Shown here: positions 40,801-51,805 of the stretch, in pieces
How positions within the stretch are numbered: position 1 is the first letter of the stretch
Layout of the letters: each line of letters opens with the position of its first letter
Program-made: the position numbers and the translations under genes
The notes under the pieces: generated by a model
Database searches by the model: none
What the model was told of the DNA's origin: nothing
The model's input: only the letters and a program-made list of their open reading frames with translations
Source: Xanthostigma xanthostigma
Taxonomy: Eukaryota > Arthropoda > Insecta > Raphidioptera > Raphidiidae
DNA length: 64,000 nucleotides
Assembly (NCBI GenBank): GCA_963575645.1
Contig: OY754469.1
Location: forward strand, 14,340,001 to 14,404,000
Direction: 5' to 3'

Positions 40801-43800
40801 CATTATCACTGAGTAACATTGGCTATATTGTTAATCGAGTTAAATTAGAGATCCCTAACGAAAACTCGAATAATGTAACCCAAGGTGTAAAAAATATATA
40901 ATATATAAAACTCAAAATTTGTCCGATCGACAAAAACTTTTGAACAGTAACTCCGATCATCATGAAATTTGGACACAGCATTCATCTCGGTAAACTAAAA
41001 TAAACGTGTGTACTCATGTCCCTCTCCCCCCCATTCGTTCTTTTGCACCCGGGTGAAACGGGGACGGTCTGTAAATTATAAATTCATTTAAATTATGCAC
41101 ATTTTTCAAACCAATTAATCAGCGGCTAGGTTGCTAAAAATAAATGTACGTTTTGCCACTCATTTTAAAGCACGTTTGAAAAGTTTGTAAACTTACAGAT
41201 ACGTTGAAAGTGAAGCATAATTTTAAAAAATAGAAATACAAACGCATTATAAATATACATATTTTAATTCACTTACATAATAAAAAACTGCTAATAACGA
41301 AAGGCTGCTGTGTCACAAATAGTACAATCACCCATTCACAATTTTGTCCACTTAAAATCTGAAAACAATTCGTTTTTATTAGAGCTGAACACAACGCTAA
41401 AATACTAATTATTTCTTTAATAGTTTATTGAACACTACACAAAATTTATACTTCTATCGTTTGACTAATATTAATTCAATGCTTTTATGTTACGTAATAA
41501 CGAACATGTTCAGTGTTGTTTTCTTACGAAACAAAAGAATTCAAACAAGCGCCAATCGTTTACAGATTGTTTTGTGCACTTAAGCGGCCCACACACAGTC
41601 GAGTATACTTCAAGAGTTACTGTGATTACACGATCCTAAAATTATAAGTTTATTACAAAGATATATCTGAGTTTGAATATTCATATTAAAAAGTTTCATA
41701 ATTTTATCAAATTAAAACAGAATCGAAGTTTACTCCATAATCAAATATTTGATTAACGTCTGATTAAAACACTTCAATAAATAAAATTATCGACCAATTT
41801 TTCAGACAATTATATTAACAAAAATATATAAATTACTCCATAATCCTATCGACAAAGCACGGGCAACATTAAAGAACAAATAAATCTAGATTTACTCGAG
41901 GCACACTGCGAATTAAGACCACTGCACACGAGGCTAGAAACGCTGCTAGATTCCTTGCTAGATTTGCCTACTAGTTTTCTAGCGCTGGTTTTCTTCAAGC
42001 GTGTTTTGTGGATAGATCTGGTGCGCGCGCAGTGACAGTTCGAATATAAACACAGAGCAAAACGTGTCTGTTGTCTGGCAGAATGACGCCATGTGGGTGT
42101 TCCAGTGCCCACGTGAAGATATTACTTTCTGATTGGTTCTTGCTCACACCTAGCAACAAATCTAGCAGGGAAAATAGCCCCTGTTCTAATTTTAAAACCT
42201 ATCTTCTGAGCTAGCAAGGCAGCCCGCAGTGACGTCATTTCCAGCTTCGTACCCAACCTACCGGCTAGCAGAACTCCTAGCAGCATTTCTAGCCTCGTGT
42301 GCAGCGGCCTTTAATCACTACAAATCTCTACGTTAATGAAGGTAAACCCAAGGTCGTTAGATACACAGGTCAACTCGTTAATTGATGACGTCAGCTGGAA
42401 GAATAAAAAATAAATAAAAATTGACTCATCCTCCACTACTGTCCAGCGGAACGAGATCATCTCGGTATCTAGTACACTTGGCTAAACCTAGACTTGTTGT
42501 GCTTTCTAGTTTTATCAAATTAATTAAACTACAATTTTATTAATTCAATAATAAATTCTAGACGAACGGCCGGGACTACCGCCGCGACGCGGTCCTAAAC
42601 AGCGTTCACCTTACCATGACATTCCTCGTAGCAGCACGCTCAACCCAAAAACCAATCCGTATAGCTTACCGAGCTCGTCGACTCAATCGCTGGCAGCGAG
42701 TTCCGATGAAATCGAAACGCAACTTCCCGATTACGGGCCGGTTAACAAAAAGCTGTTCCACACGCTCGAAACAGTATCGGAAACGCGAGTCAACACCGGC
42801 ACGGCAAACGTATCCGATCTGTACAGCGAGGTCGACAAATCGGCCAAGACTCGCAAAGTGACGAACATCGATACAGAAAACAACTCGATATCGGAACTTA
42901 CAGTTCGACAGCTGATCGAAAAATTTAATTTGAAATCGTGCATCAGCGTCGGTAAAATAAATGTATGTCAAATGGAGATAAGAAGAGAGAAGTCGCAGAG
43001 TGATGACGTCATCCTGAGAAAAGACAAGTGCAGGAGCTGTTCGAACCGCGATAACGTCGACAGTACGCATAGCGATACGACTTTGCGCCAACACAGACAG
43101 TCTGATCCGGACGAAATTAATCGACTGCTGAACAACTTGAGTAATATCACGACTGCGCCGCTCATGCAGCCCGGCGATACGACCAGTCTTACATTTAATG
43201 TCAGCGGACCAATGAGCGATGAGCAGGTAATTTGACAAACGAAACAAAAATGAATCACTTAATTTGTTCTGTTCATTCAACCGAACTAAAGTGAGGTATC
43301 AAAATAGTCAAAGTGAGTCATTATTACAGTACGGTCAGTGCCGGATTAAGACTCCTTGATGCCCTAAGCATTTCTTGCCTATGGGCACTGGTCTCTAACA
43401 GCAGTCTAAAAAAATTCTAATATTATCTGTCTGTCATGTTGTTTATAATAAAAAATAAAATTGTGAAAGTCAATGGGCGTGTTTGGCCGAAGTAAGTACT
43501 TACTAAATTTAGTAAGTCACTCACTATACTTACAAAATTTTCGGCCGGAACACAAAATAAGTGCTAACGCAGTAAGCATGGCTTAATATAAGACGCCATT
43601 TTGCTTATTGTTGATGTAAACAAAACAGACAGGAACAGATCTGTCATTTATCCATTTGCAACTATTTACATGAATTATTGATAAATTTAGTACTGTCTGG
43701 TACTGTCAAGTATATTCTGTCTATGAGGTTATGTACGGGATATAACGTAAACCAGTGTTTTGAGTTATGTCAAGCCAGTAAGTCTGTTCTGGCCGAAAAG

Positions 43801-45705
43801 TGCTATAGTCAGCTTGTAAGATTTTAATTTTTTTATGCCAACTGGCTTACGTTTAGTAAGTACTTACTTCGGCCAAACACGCCCATTGATAGAAAAAAAT
43901 TAAAAAGCATACAATTTTAGGGAAACAATTTGAATTTTACAATCAATGATCTCATTGAAAATTTGACTGATGAAAATGAGAAAGAAATCCTTTCCAAAAA
44001 TGTTTATTTTTAATTAATTAATTAAGCGCTTTCGGACAATTATTAGTCCATCTTCAGAAAAAAAAAAATTTTTCTGAAGATGGACTAATAATGTTTATTT
44101 TTAATTAATTGATTAAGCGCTTTCGGACAATTATTAGTCCATCTTCAGAAAAAAAAAATTTTTTCTGAAGATGGACTAATAATTGTCCGAAAGCGCTTAA
44201 TCAATTAATTAAAAATAAACATTTTTGGAAAGGATTTCTTTCTCATTTTCATCTAAATTTCCAAATTTATGTGCGTATTGAATAATGAAAATTTGACTGT
44301 ATAAAATCGGTCCTTAGGCATTTTTATACAGTTAATTGAAAAAGAGTTAAAAAAAATGTAAAGTTAAAAAAAAACATTACGTTTTGATTTAGATCACATT
44401 TTTGAGAACATGACAAAAAGAAAAAAAAATTGTAGAAACGGTTTGGTGAGGTGCTTTTCATTTAGTGATTTTTGGTGTCCCCTGAGACGTGATGCCCTAA
44501 GCAGTTGCTTATTTTGCTTAAAGGTTAATCCAGCACTGAGTACGGTTCGCGTAATGGAGCGGCAAATCTATGTAAAGCATAAAAAATACGCCGCTTATAT
44601 TGCATTGAAAATTACAGTCGTATTTTCAGTTGATTTTACTCGCGTATTTTAAAGTTTTTAGTGCCTACTTCCCAGTGTCTCATCTTACGTTGTTTGTTTG
44701 ACAGTGGATGGCGTTAGGTCCGATAAGGAGACGGCGCCACTCCGAACCCGATTACGACGTACCGAGGTCGCATCGAAATCGGCATTTCATGCCTCCGATT
44801 CCTCAAAGACCCAACGAACCGATAGACGAAGCCATACCCGCTACGAGATTTTTCGGTCCGGTACTGACAAACGCGTCATTCCCGAATTCCAGGTTCGTGT
44901 TTAACTCGATATTTATAACTAAAATAATTGGGCTTTTGAATGAAATTTTTTTTTGTCATAAATGGAAAGATCGTATATAAGTTTTATAACAAAACTATTT
45001 TTCTTTTTTTTATTTTCGTTATAATTCAAAAGTTATATCAAATTAAAAATAAATTTTTGTACCCAGTTCCGAGAACGCGCCGACATTTCCCGAACATAAT
45101 GTGACGTCATAATGTTTTAGTCAATACACATGTAGAAGCCATTGATAGTATACTGCGTATATACATTTTACCATTATGACGTCACAACTGTCAAAAACAA
45201 TTTTAGTGCGTTTGCAGTCACGTGATTTTTTTAAATATTTTATCAATTTTAAATTGCTTATAATTAATTTAAAAAAAGTTTTTCGAAAGGTTTTCGCATC
45301 GATTATCAATATTATTTATAATAAAGTTTTAAAATACAATAAAAAAATCGATAATTATTTTTTTTTCAAAAGCCTAATTGTGTATCATGAGCTGAAATAT
45401 ACATTTTCAGGGATAGCATAGAACTTGCTAGCACTGTGTGGTCGCCGAGCATAACGCCGGATTCCTTGGAACCGGTTGCGTTGGATAATCAACACAAACC
45501 ACGACTGAACGCACACGAAGAATTAAGTAGAAGCCTAGGATCCGAAACAATTCAGCATAACACAACGCTTGTTTGTATAGACGAAACAGACGGTGACAAT
45601 TTTAACGCAAACAATAGCCTTCAAGACGATATCAATAAAAATAGCACGGCGCTTATAAGCAATTGTTATTTCGATTCGCTTGAAGAACAATCGACTGTGT
45701 TTTAA
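34895..45705 (+). CDS. PH-domain, tyrosine-motif-rich docking/adaptor protein
   Basis: Eight coding exons: 34895-35092, 35410-35628, 36458-36845, 38577-39721, 40044-40161, 42562-43226, 44705-44892, 45411-45705 (3216 nt, 1071 residues); all eight join in frame through GT-AG introns. Residues about 56-160 form a PH domain: GYLEKKGKKK, WKCYWFVLEGRLLLFYK and the C-terminal helix with W150 (ELWLQALL). The rest is low-complexity and charged, with three LVRNSLYxEV repeats (Y322, Y351, Y385) and further Tyr-x-x-hydrophobic sites (YAEI, YGEI, YEEI, YEVI, YDVP), plus proline motifs LPPRPK, GLPPRR and PPIPQRP. By family logic the PH domain recruits it to membrane phosphoinositides, and phosphotyrosines and PxxP motifs would bind SH2/SH3 partners; that is inference. 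The N-terminus has an eight-Asn run. I do not recognise a named orthologue. The acceptor at 34857 lies in the 5' UTR, so at least one untranslated exon exists upstream. Confidence 0.88.
35950..36421. mobile_element. Snap-back MITE in PH-gene intron 2
   Basis: Arms start AGGGACCCCGCACAAAC and end with the complement GTTTGTGCGGGATTC; further complementary blocks (AGATTTTxxATATAGGGATAT) extend inwards. Its right end is 36 bases before exon 3. Confidence 0.65.
37566..38183 (+). mobile_element. Helitron family 1 with tRNA-derived insert
   Basis: TCTATACTAATATATAAAGC start after A and GGGACCGCTAG end before T. Compared with the copy at 11827-12172 it has about 250 extra bases in the middle (about 37772-38025), in which a tRNA-Lys-like sequence sits. 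Confidence 0.78.
37832..37904 (+). pseudogene. tRNA-Lys-like pseudogene / SINE head
   Basis: A box TAGCTCAATCGG and B box GGGTTCAAGCCC, with CGTTGGGCG acceptor end, resemble tRNA-Lys. The anticodon stem does not pair (CACGA versus CATCA) and the loop reads CTGTCAA, so it is not a working tRNA-Lys. An AT-rich low-complexity run follows. It may drive Pol III transcription. Confidence 0.6.
40703..41072 (+). mobile_element. Helitron family 1, decayed 3' end
   Basis: Starts TCTATACTAATATTATAAAG; near the end GCACCCGGGTGAAACGGGGA is recognisable but CTAG is lost. In PH-gene intron 5. Confidence 0.6.
41743..41832 (-). mobile_element. 90-bp retroposon scrap with 13-bp target duplication
   Basis: TTACTCCATAATC at 41730-41742 and 41833-41845. 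On the minus strand the insert ends TCAGACGTTAATCAAATATT, the tail shared with 4871-4924 and 48199-48529, and contains GGTCGATAATTTTATTTATT as in the latter. 5'-truncated, no hairpin. Confidence 0.72.
41916..42310. mobile_element. Harbinger-like MITE U, copy 1 (TTA duplication)
   Basis: TIRs AGACCACTGCACACGAGGCT and complement AGCCTCGTGTGCAGCGGCCT; TTA on both sides. CTAGCAxxx motifs recur inside. Same family as 46551-47270. Confidence 0.75.
43471..43888. mobile_element. TIR MITE nested in the hAT element
   Basis: Ends CAATGGGCGTGTTTGGCCGA and complement; the AGTAAGTACTTACT palindrome lies next to each end. 418 bp, non-coding. Confidence 0.78.
43970..44285 (+). mobile_element. Foldback retroposon-like element, 14-bp target duplication
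   Basis: TGAAAATTTGACTG at 43956-43969 and 44286-44299. Arms from GATGAAAATGAGAAAGAAAT to its complement near 44250, then a 35-base unique tail. The right arm has CTGAAGA (44165-44171), a GGAC/GTCC stem and GAAA (44189-44192). The left half contains an extra partial repeat of the hairpin. Confidence 0.75.
44926..45380. mobile_element. TIR element Q, short copy
   Basis: Same ends as 27173-27890 (AATTGGGCTTTTGAATG and TTTCAAAAGCCTAATTG), with an internal deletion. It ends 30 bases before the last exon of the PH gene. Confidence 0.75.
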
Positions 45706-46041
45706 TTTCACTCGATGCTCGTTTGTGTTATTTTTTAAAAACATACTATTTTTTACGAGTAATGAAGTTTTAGCACAAAACAAAACTGAAACGTATCTCG
45801 TGATAGAAAGTAGTGGCTTTATTATGATGCGAATTTCTGTAAATAGTTGACGATTTGTCCTTAAAATTAAAAAAAGTTTGACTTTAACCGTTTTAGCAAA
45901 TTGTAAATTAAGTAAAACCACAAAAAATTTTTAAATTAAATTAAGAGTATAGTTATTTCAAGGAAGTATAATTTGATTACACAGGAAAAGTGAAGTCGAG
46001 GATGTTTTTGTAAATTACATCAGGAATAATTTGTAGTATAC

Positions 46042-46047
46042 AATAAA
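46042..46047 (+). terminator. poly(A) signal of the PH gene
   Basis: AATAAA 337 bases after the stop codon, 26 bases from the opposing signal of DDX47. Confidence 0.5.
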
Positions 46048-46067
46048 TTTTATATTTAAAGTTATGT

Positions 46068-46073
46068 TTTATT
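46068..46073 (-). terminator. poly(A) signal of DDX47
   Basis: TTTATT on the plus strand is AATAAA on the minus strand, 63 bases after the DDX47 stop. The two convergent transcripts probably overlap slightly at their 3' ends. Confidence 0.5.
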
Positions 46074-46135
46074 ATAAATTTTATAAAGAAAAAAATATAC
46101 GCTTTAAAATAAATTAACAATATTTTACCACAACA

Positions 46136-49100
46136 TCAACGTCTCCTGCCGCCGTGTTTTTTGCCGCCTCCTCCGCCATGACGATTCTTGCCGCCTCCCC
46201 CGCCATGGTGGCTTTTACCACCTCCTCCTTTATGCTTTTTACCAGCATTCAATCGTTTTCTGAAACCGCTCGCTTCTTCTGTATCGTCTTCATCATCATC
46301 GCCATGTTTGCGCTTTCCTTTTTTCCCTTTTTTGTCATCAAGATCTTTCATTTCCTGTAAAAAAAATTATTTGACTGTTAAAATTCAGAATAATCATTTT
46401 GATCTTTTCTCACCGCAACCGATGTAGCTTAACACTGTCTCAGTGGTAGTGACGAATTAATTGCATCATGGAATCAAACTAAATTTTTATGCATCATCGA
46501 CAACTGTTAGAGTTACATTTAATTCTTCGGAAATTGTAGGCAGTAACTAAAGGCCGCTACACACGAGGCTACAAACGCTGCTAGATTTGCCTACTAGTTT
46601 TCTAGCGCTGGTTTTCTTGATTGCTGTTATGTGCTCGCTTCACACAAATAGTATATTACATCACAAGGGCTGAGATTTCAACTTTAAAGGCCCGTGTGGT
46701 GTATACAATTTTTCTTCATATCCGCTCGAAAGTATGTACTTTCGTCAGCGGGGACGAAAGATTGACATTTACTTCCAGTGAGAACGGCGGGAGGAAAAAA
46801 TTTCTCATGCGTATTTATACTCGTAACTAGGGTTACCGCTGTCATTTAATATAATAAATAACAGGGAGTAAATGTCAAACTTTCGTCCCTGCTATAAGGG
46901 ACGAAAGTACGTACTTTCGATCAAGGCATGAAGAAAACGTCTTTTCAAACTTGTTTTGTGGATAGATCTGGTACGCGCGCAGTATAAACACAGATCAAAA
47001 CGTGTCTGTTGTCTGACTTTGAGCGGAATGACGCCATGTTGGTTTGTGGGCGTTTGGTCAAGTCGCCCACGTGACAAGATACTGCTTCCTGATTGGTTCT
47101 TGCTCATACCTAGCAGCGTACATAGCGAGGAAAATAGCCCCTGTTCTAATTTTAAAACTTGTCTTGTGAGCTAGCAGGCCAGCCCACAGTGATGTCACTT
47201 CCAGCTTCGTACCCAGCCTACCGGCCAGCACAAGTCCAAGCAGAGTTTCTAGCCTCGTGTGCAGTGGCCTTAACATACAGCTTCACAAGTTATGTGCATG
47301 GACCAATGTAAGAACAATATGTTTTACATTGTTTTATTACTTTGCCGCTTCATTAAACTTGTTAGTAACTGTGTATTACTCACTGACAATTTCTAAATTG
47401 AACTATAGTAAAAAGTCTTACCATTTTAGCGCATCTCTGTGCTTCGCTGACTCTTTCTTGCAGGACCATGACCTGGGCTTCCTCAGTTTTATACAAAGGT
47501 AACTTCTTACTAATCAGTTGTTCTATCCTTTGATACAGTTCTATATCATACTGAAATCAAATAATCCATTTCAGTAAAATTTCACAATGCAATACCTCAA
47601 CAAAACTTATTCTTTTTTTTATCAGAGGTAGTGACGAAACATATATATTATCACAAATATTCAAAAATATAATTTATACATCATAAAAAAAACTATTAAA
47701 AAAAAAACTTGGGTCGCAGTGCGAAACCCTGCCGACAATATAGTGTATTTGCTTACAATGGCAGTGTGACTTTATTATGTGAATTTAACCCTTTTGTTTT
47801 TGAACAAAATAAAAATTTTAACCCATTAATACATCCATTAAAATAATATTTTTCTTAATTTCAATATTACTATCAATTTACCAAATTAAATTCACCCTTC
47901 ACTAAGTAAATCCATATCTACAAACTAATGTTTTCATAAAATTTTCAAGTTCGGTTCTGTCGGGCCGATTTTAATAAAATTTTGGTAGCATATTTTAATC
48001 ATTACTAAAGGGTTAAATTTCAATTTTGAAACGATTCGGAGAAATTTCTCGGTATTTTTGGGCCCAAAAATATTTTTCAACTCCTAAGACCCACCCTTAA
48101 AGTGGTCCGATTGAGCCCATTTTAAATAGGCTTCGCGCGGTGATAGATTTCAACATGTGGTCCAAATTTCATTACATTTCCAAAAATAGTGCCAAAGTTT
48201 TCAAATAAATAAAATTGTCGACCAATTTTTCTCAGACTAATATATTGACAAAAAATAAAAAAATAACAAATCAATACAACATAAGATGACGTTTCGATCC
48301 GGCTTTGGATCTTCTTCGGAAAATTCTAAAAAATATAAAAATTAATTAGTATTATTTTTATATTTTTTAGAATTTTCTGAAGAAGATCCAAAGCCGGATC
48401 GAAACGTCATCTTATGTTGTATTGATTTGTTATTTTTTTATTTTTTTGTCAATATATTGGTCTGAGAAAAATTGGTCGACAATTTTATTTATTTCAAGAG
48501 TTCTATTCAGACGTTAATCAAAGATTTGAATAGTGCCAAAGTGTTTGGGAGGCTATGAAACGTCGAGAAATTTTGGTCCGACCCCTAGGTCCCGCTATCC
48601 CATCGACGCCAATAGTGTCAGTGCCTTATGGCAAATACCTACGCTAATAAAGAAAAAAACTTTTTTTTTACCTGCGTTACAAACGTGATGGCTCTTCCCG
48701 ATCTGCCCGCTCTGGCAGTCCTACCGACCCTGTGAATGTAGTCCTTACTATGCGTTGGAATGTCAAAATTTATTACAATATCTACGTGTGGAATATCCAA
48801 ACCGCTACAAACACAATTTCAATGTTTATTTCACAAAATGTTCACCGATAAAAATAGTTATTGTAATAAAAACATTACGTATAACGAAGGAACTCGTTTT
48901 AATTACGTATAATAATAAGTTCGTTCCAAGCAGCCGCGAACGGTAATAAAACCGTACACAGTTTTGTTACTGCGCAAGACTGTCTTGCGCAGTATCGATT
49001 TCCGAGCTCGTGCGCAAATTAGTCTTGCGCAGTGACAAGACTGTGTATGGTTCTATTATCGTTCACGGCTGCTTGGAACGAGCCTGTTATTGAAACAGAT

Positions 49101-51805
49101 TTTGAGAATTGCCTCAGTGGTAGTGACGAAACAAATAAATTATCATTATATTGATTCAATTAGTATTTTATACATCATTGGCAATATATCTGTCGTTATC
49201 ACAAGTAAAAAGCAAACATTTAACTACAGGCCAAACGTTTTTTATAAAACCTCCGCAATATTATTCAATTTCATATTTCAAAATAATCAGAGTGGAGTCT
49301 AGATTATTCGAGAGTAATGACTGAGATGGAGTACATCAGGGCTGGGCAAATGGCGGCCCCTGGGCCAGATCTGGCCCGCGAAGAATTTTATAAATTTTAG
49401 AAAAATAGTAAAGAAATAGCAAGGGCCAGAACAGACGAAAAAAGGACCTAAGGAACTTTTTTTTTTGCTCTCCAAATGCGAAAATAGAACGTGAGGACCT
49501 ATTTTTTGCGGTCAAATTTTCATCAGCTATGTGGCCCGGCGATCAAAAAATTTTCCCGCTCCTGGGGTACATGGATAATTAAAAATCAGGGCTAATTCAA
49601 AATGTATAAGAACAAAAATAAACTTCAATTCATACAAAATAAATGTTCTAAATTATTTCCGTACTGTTAAAAGACATACTCGGGCGACGAAAAACACGAA
49701 AGTCGTCCAAAACTAAACCTATACTCGAAAGTTTACTATCCATAACCGAGGTCATTAGCATTCGATGTACTATATTAATACTGAAGTTTGTTATTGTATT
49801 ATCACCCATTAGACACAAGCCGTTGTGTTGATGGCTCAATAAACATTTAAAGACATTATTTTACTTACCGACTAGCTACATCTGTGGAAATCAGAATCGA
49901 TCGATTTTTTGCTCTGAACTTGGTAAGAGCCGCTAACCGTTTATTCTGTGACATTTGACCATATAAAGGTATCGCAGTGAATCCAAGACTGCGCAGCATA
50001 AGCGCTGTTCGGACTGTGTTGTTACAGGTACTGCAGAATATCATAAAACTGTTGCCTGCTAATTCGTTCAAAATGTAAACCAAATAGACATCCTGAAATA
50101 TAAATAAAAATACGGTCAATGAATGTTTTCATTTTTATTCAACTCATGCGCGCTATTCATGTTTTATCAAGCCTAAAAACCGAACCCTAAATAGCCATTT
50201 ACCGACTGGTGACAATTTCTTGTCATAACTCAATGAAAATTCCTACTAGCTCGGCCATTGTGGAGTAATGAAAATAAACGAAACTATTTTCTGAGTCGTA
50301 ACGAAATAGTAGGTAACAACAACTCCCTGTTGTTACCCATTGAGACTAAAATTGAGAGGCCGAATGTTTTCGACATGGAGTTTATTCATAACCGGCTAAC
50401 CTCAAACCAAAACATTGAATCGTGCTGTTTGGTGCTGTTAGTATTGACAGTTTTTTTTATAAAGAAATAAATAGATATTTACAACATATCATTAATAACA
50501 ATAAATAAAACATGAATAACGCGCAATTGTTGAACAAAATTATGGGCGTAACTTGTAGGCTAAGTCATGACCTGTCAGCGCCATGAATGACTTAGACTAC
50601 TAGTTACGCCAATAACTATTAAATGCAGAACTAATTAAAAATCTGGTAAAATTTTACTGAATGGACGGTTTCGATTTTGGCGAATTGTGAAACGCACGAA
50701 ACTTCATTACAAGGACACGACCCTGTAATTGTTTTTTAAAACGCCCTCCCCTTTTCACTGCACTTCTTCAACTGTCCTATAGTGATAGACAGTTTCGTGC
50801 GTTTCATAATTCGCCAAAATCGAACTTAGTCAAATTTTACCAAAAATCTTTACCACTGTCATAGAGCAACTGGTAAATTGTTCCGAAAAAAATGTTGGAA
50901 ACTTACCTTAAATTTAACAGGTATAAATAAATATGACTGCTGCAACTTATCAACGGTTTGATATTTTGTCGATACTTCCACTTTGACAGGATCACGTAGC
51001 GATGCTCTTTGTAATTTGTTGACTTTCTTTGTCATTGTTGCCGAGAACAAATACGTGACACGTTCTCTCGGAATAACTTTGAGTATTTTATCGACTTCGA
51101 CTTCAAAGTCCATGTTTAAGATTCGATCGGCTTCGTCCATGACAAGGTATTTTAAGGAACGCAGGTTGAAACCTTTTGTGTTTTCCAAATGGTCGACTAA
51201 GCGACCTGGAGTTGCGATGATGATGTGCGGTTTCTTGGCTAGTATTAGTTTCTGCGACATTTCGTCCATTCCTCCAACGATGACTACACATTTTACGCCG
51301 ATACTCGTTCCTAGGGCCTCGAACTGTTCTGAAATTTGAAAGGCCAATTCTCTTGTCGGTGTCAATATCAGCGCGAAATATCGTTGTGGATTTTGAAGTA
51401 GAGACTGAAGTATTGGTAAAGCGAACGCTGCCGTTTTTCCGGAGCCTGTTTCCGCCAATCCGATTATGTCTTTGCCTTGTAACGCCAAGGGTATTGCTTC
51501 CCTCTGAATTTTCGACGGTTCTTTCCATTTTAATTGCCTACACGCTTCACACAAAACGTCAACTAAGCCCTAAACAAATGAAATCTATATAAAATAAGGA
51601 TTTCCATAAAATGAGTCGCACGTGTTGATGCTTCTGGAACTATAACCTAACATTCTGCACTTACCAATTCTTCCCATGTGACACTGTTCTCGGCTTCTTT
51701 TTCTGTATTTTTCGCGTCAATATTATCTGTACTTTCATCTTTCACAGATTCATCTTCAACATCAGCTTTATTTTCTTCGACTAGTGCTTTCTCTTCTTCG
51801 ACCAT
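46136..51805 (-). CDS. DDX47: ATP-dependent RNA helicase DDX47/Rrp3, complete
   Basis: Six exons on the minus strand: 51665-51805, 50907-51569, 49869-50092, 48672-48804, 47422-47550, 46136-46354 (1509 nt, 502 residues), all in frame. DEAD-box motifs in order: Q-motif region ending EPSKIQ (64-69), AETGSGKT (86-93), PTRELA (118-123), TPGR (167-170), DEAD (192-195), SAT (223-225), STDVASRGLD (337-346), [10 protein letters not shown] (367-376). The overall match is to DDX47/Rrp3, a nucleolar helicase needed for pre-rRNA processing and 40S maturation. The N-terminal 45 residues are acidic; the last 70 are Lys/Gly/His-rich with GGGGK-type repeats, a likely RNA-binding tail, longer than in the human protein as I recall it. 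Start codon context is AAAATGG. Convergent with the PH gene. Introns contain several MITEs. Confidence 0.96.
46551..47270. mobile_element. Harbinger-like MITE U, copy 2 (TAA duplication)
   Basis: TIRs AGGCCGCTACACACGAGGCT and AGCCTCGTGTGCAGTGGCCT; TAA on both sides. About 310 extra bases (roughly 46620-46930), absent in 41916-42310, are inserted after GCTGGTTTTCTT and include inverted CGAAAGTAxGTACTTTCG blocks. Confidence 0.75.
48199..48529 (+). mobile_element. Foldback retroposon-like element, 13-bp target duplication
   Basis: ATAGTGCCAAAGT at 48186-48198 and 48530-48542. Two nearly identical inverted arms (about 145 bases) meet near 48343; a tail of roughly 40 bases ends TCAGACGTTAATCAAAGATT. 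The right arm has CTGAAGA (48377-48383), GATCC/GGATC stem, GAAA (48401-48404). In DDX47 intron 4. Confidence 0.82.
49337..49564. mobile_element. hAT-type MITE
   Basis: Ends CAGGGCTGGGCAAAT and ATTTTCCCGCTCCTG-like; flanks GAGTACAT and GGGTACAT, an 8-bp duplication with one mismatch. In DDX47 intron 3. Confidence 0.75.
50130..50629 (-). repeat. Dispersed repeat AA, copy 1
   Basis: Inverted match to 61987-62530 over most of its length, including GGTAACAACAxxTCCCTGTT and TAGCCGGTTATGAATAAA blocks. In DDX47 intron 2. Confidence 0.68.
50643..50848. mobile_element. Short inverted-repeat MITE W
   Basis: TGGTAAAATTTTACT ... TCAAATTTTACCA and inner TTTTGGCGAATTGTGAAACG with complement. Its centre (CCTGTAATTGTTTTTTAAAA, CGCCCTCCC) reappears at 63930-64000, so another copy is cut by the right edge. 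Confidence 0.6.

Larger units (their letters stand above)
43336..44538. mobile_element. hAT element with perfect 8-bp duplication and two nested insertions
   Basis: TIRs CAGTGCCGGATTAA and TTAATCCAGCACTG; AGTACGGT at 43328-43335 and 44539-44546. GATGCCCTAAGCA occurs near both ends. Contains the elements at 43471-43888 and 43970-44285. In PH-gene intron 6. Confidence 0.88.
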
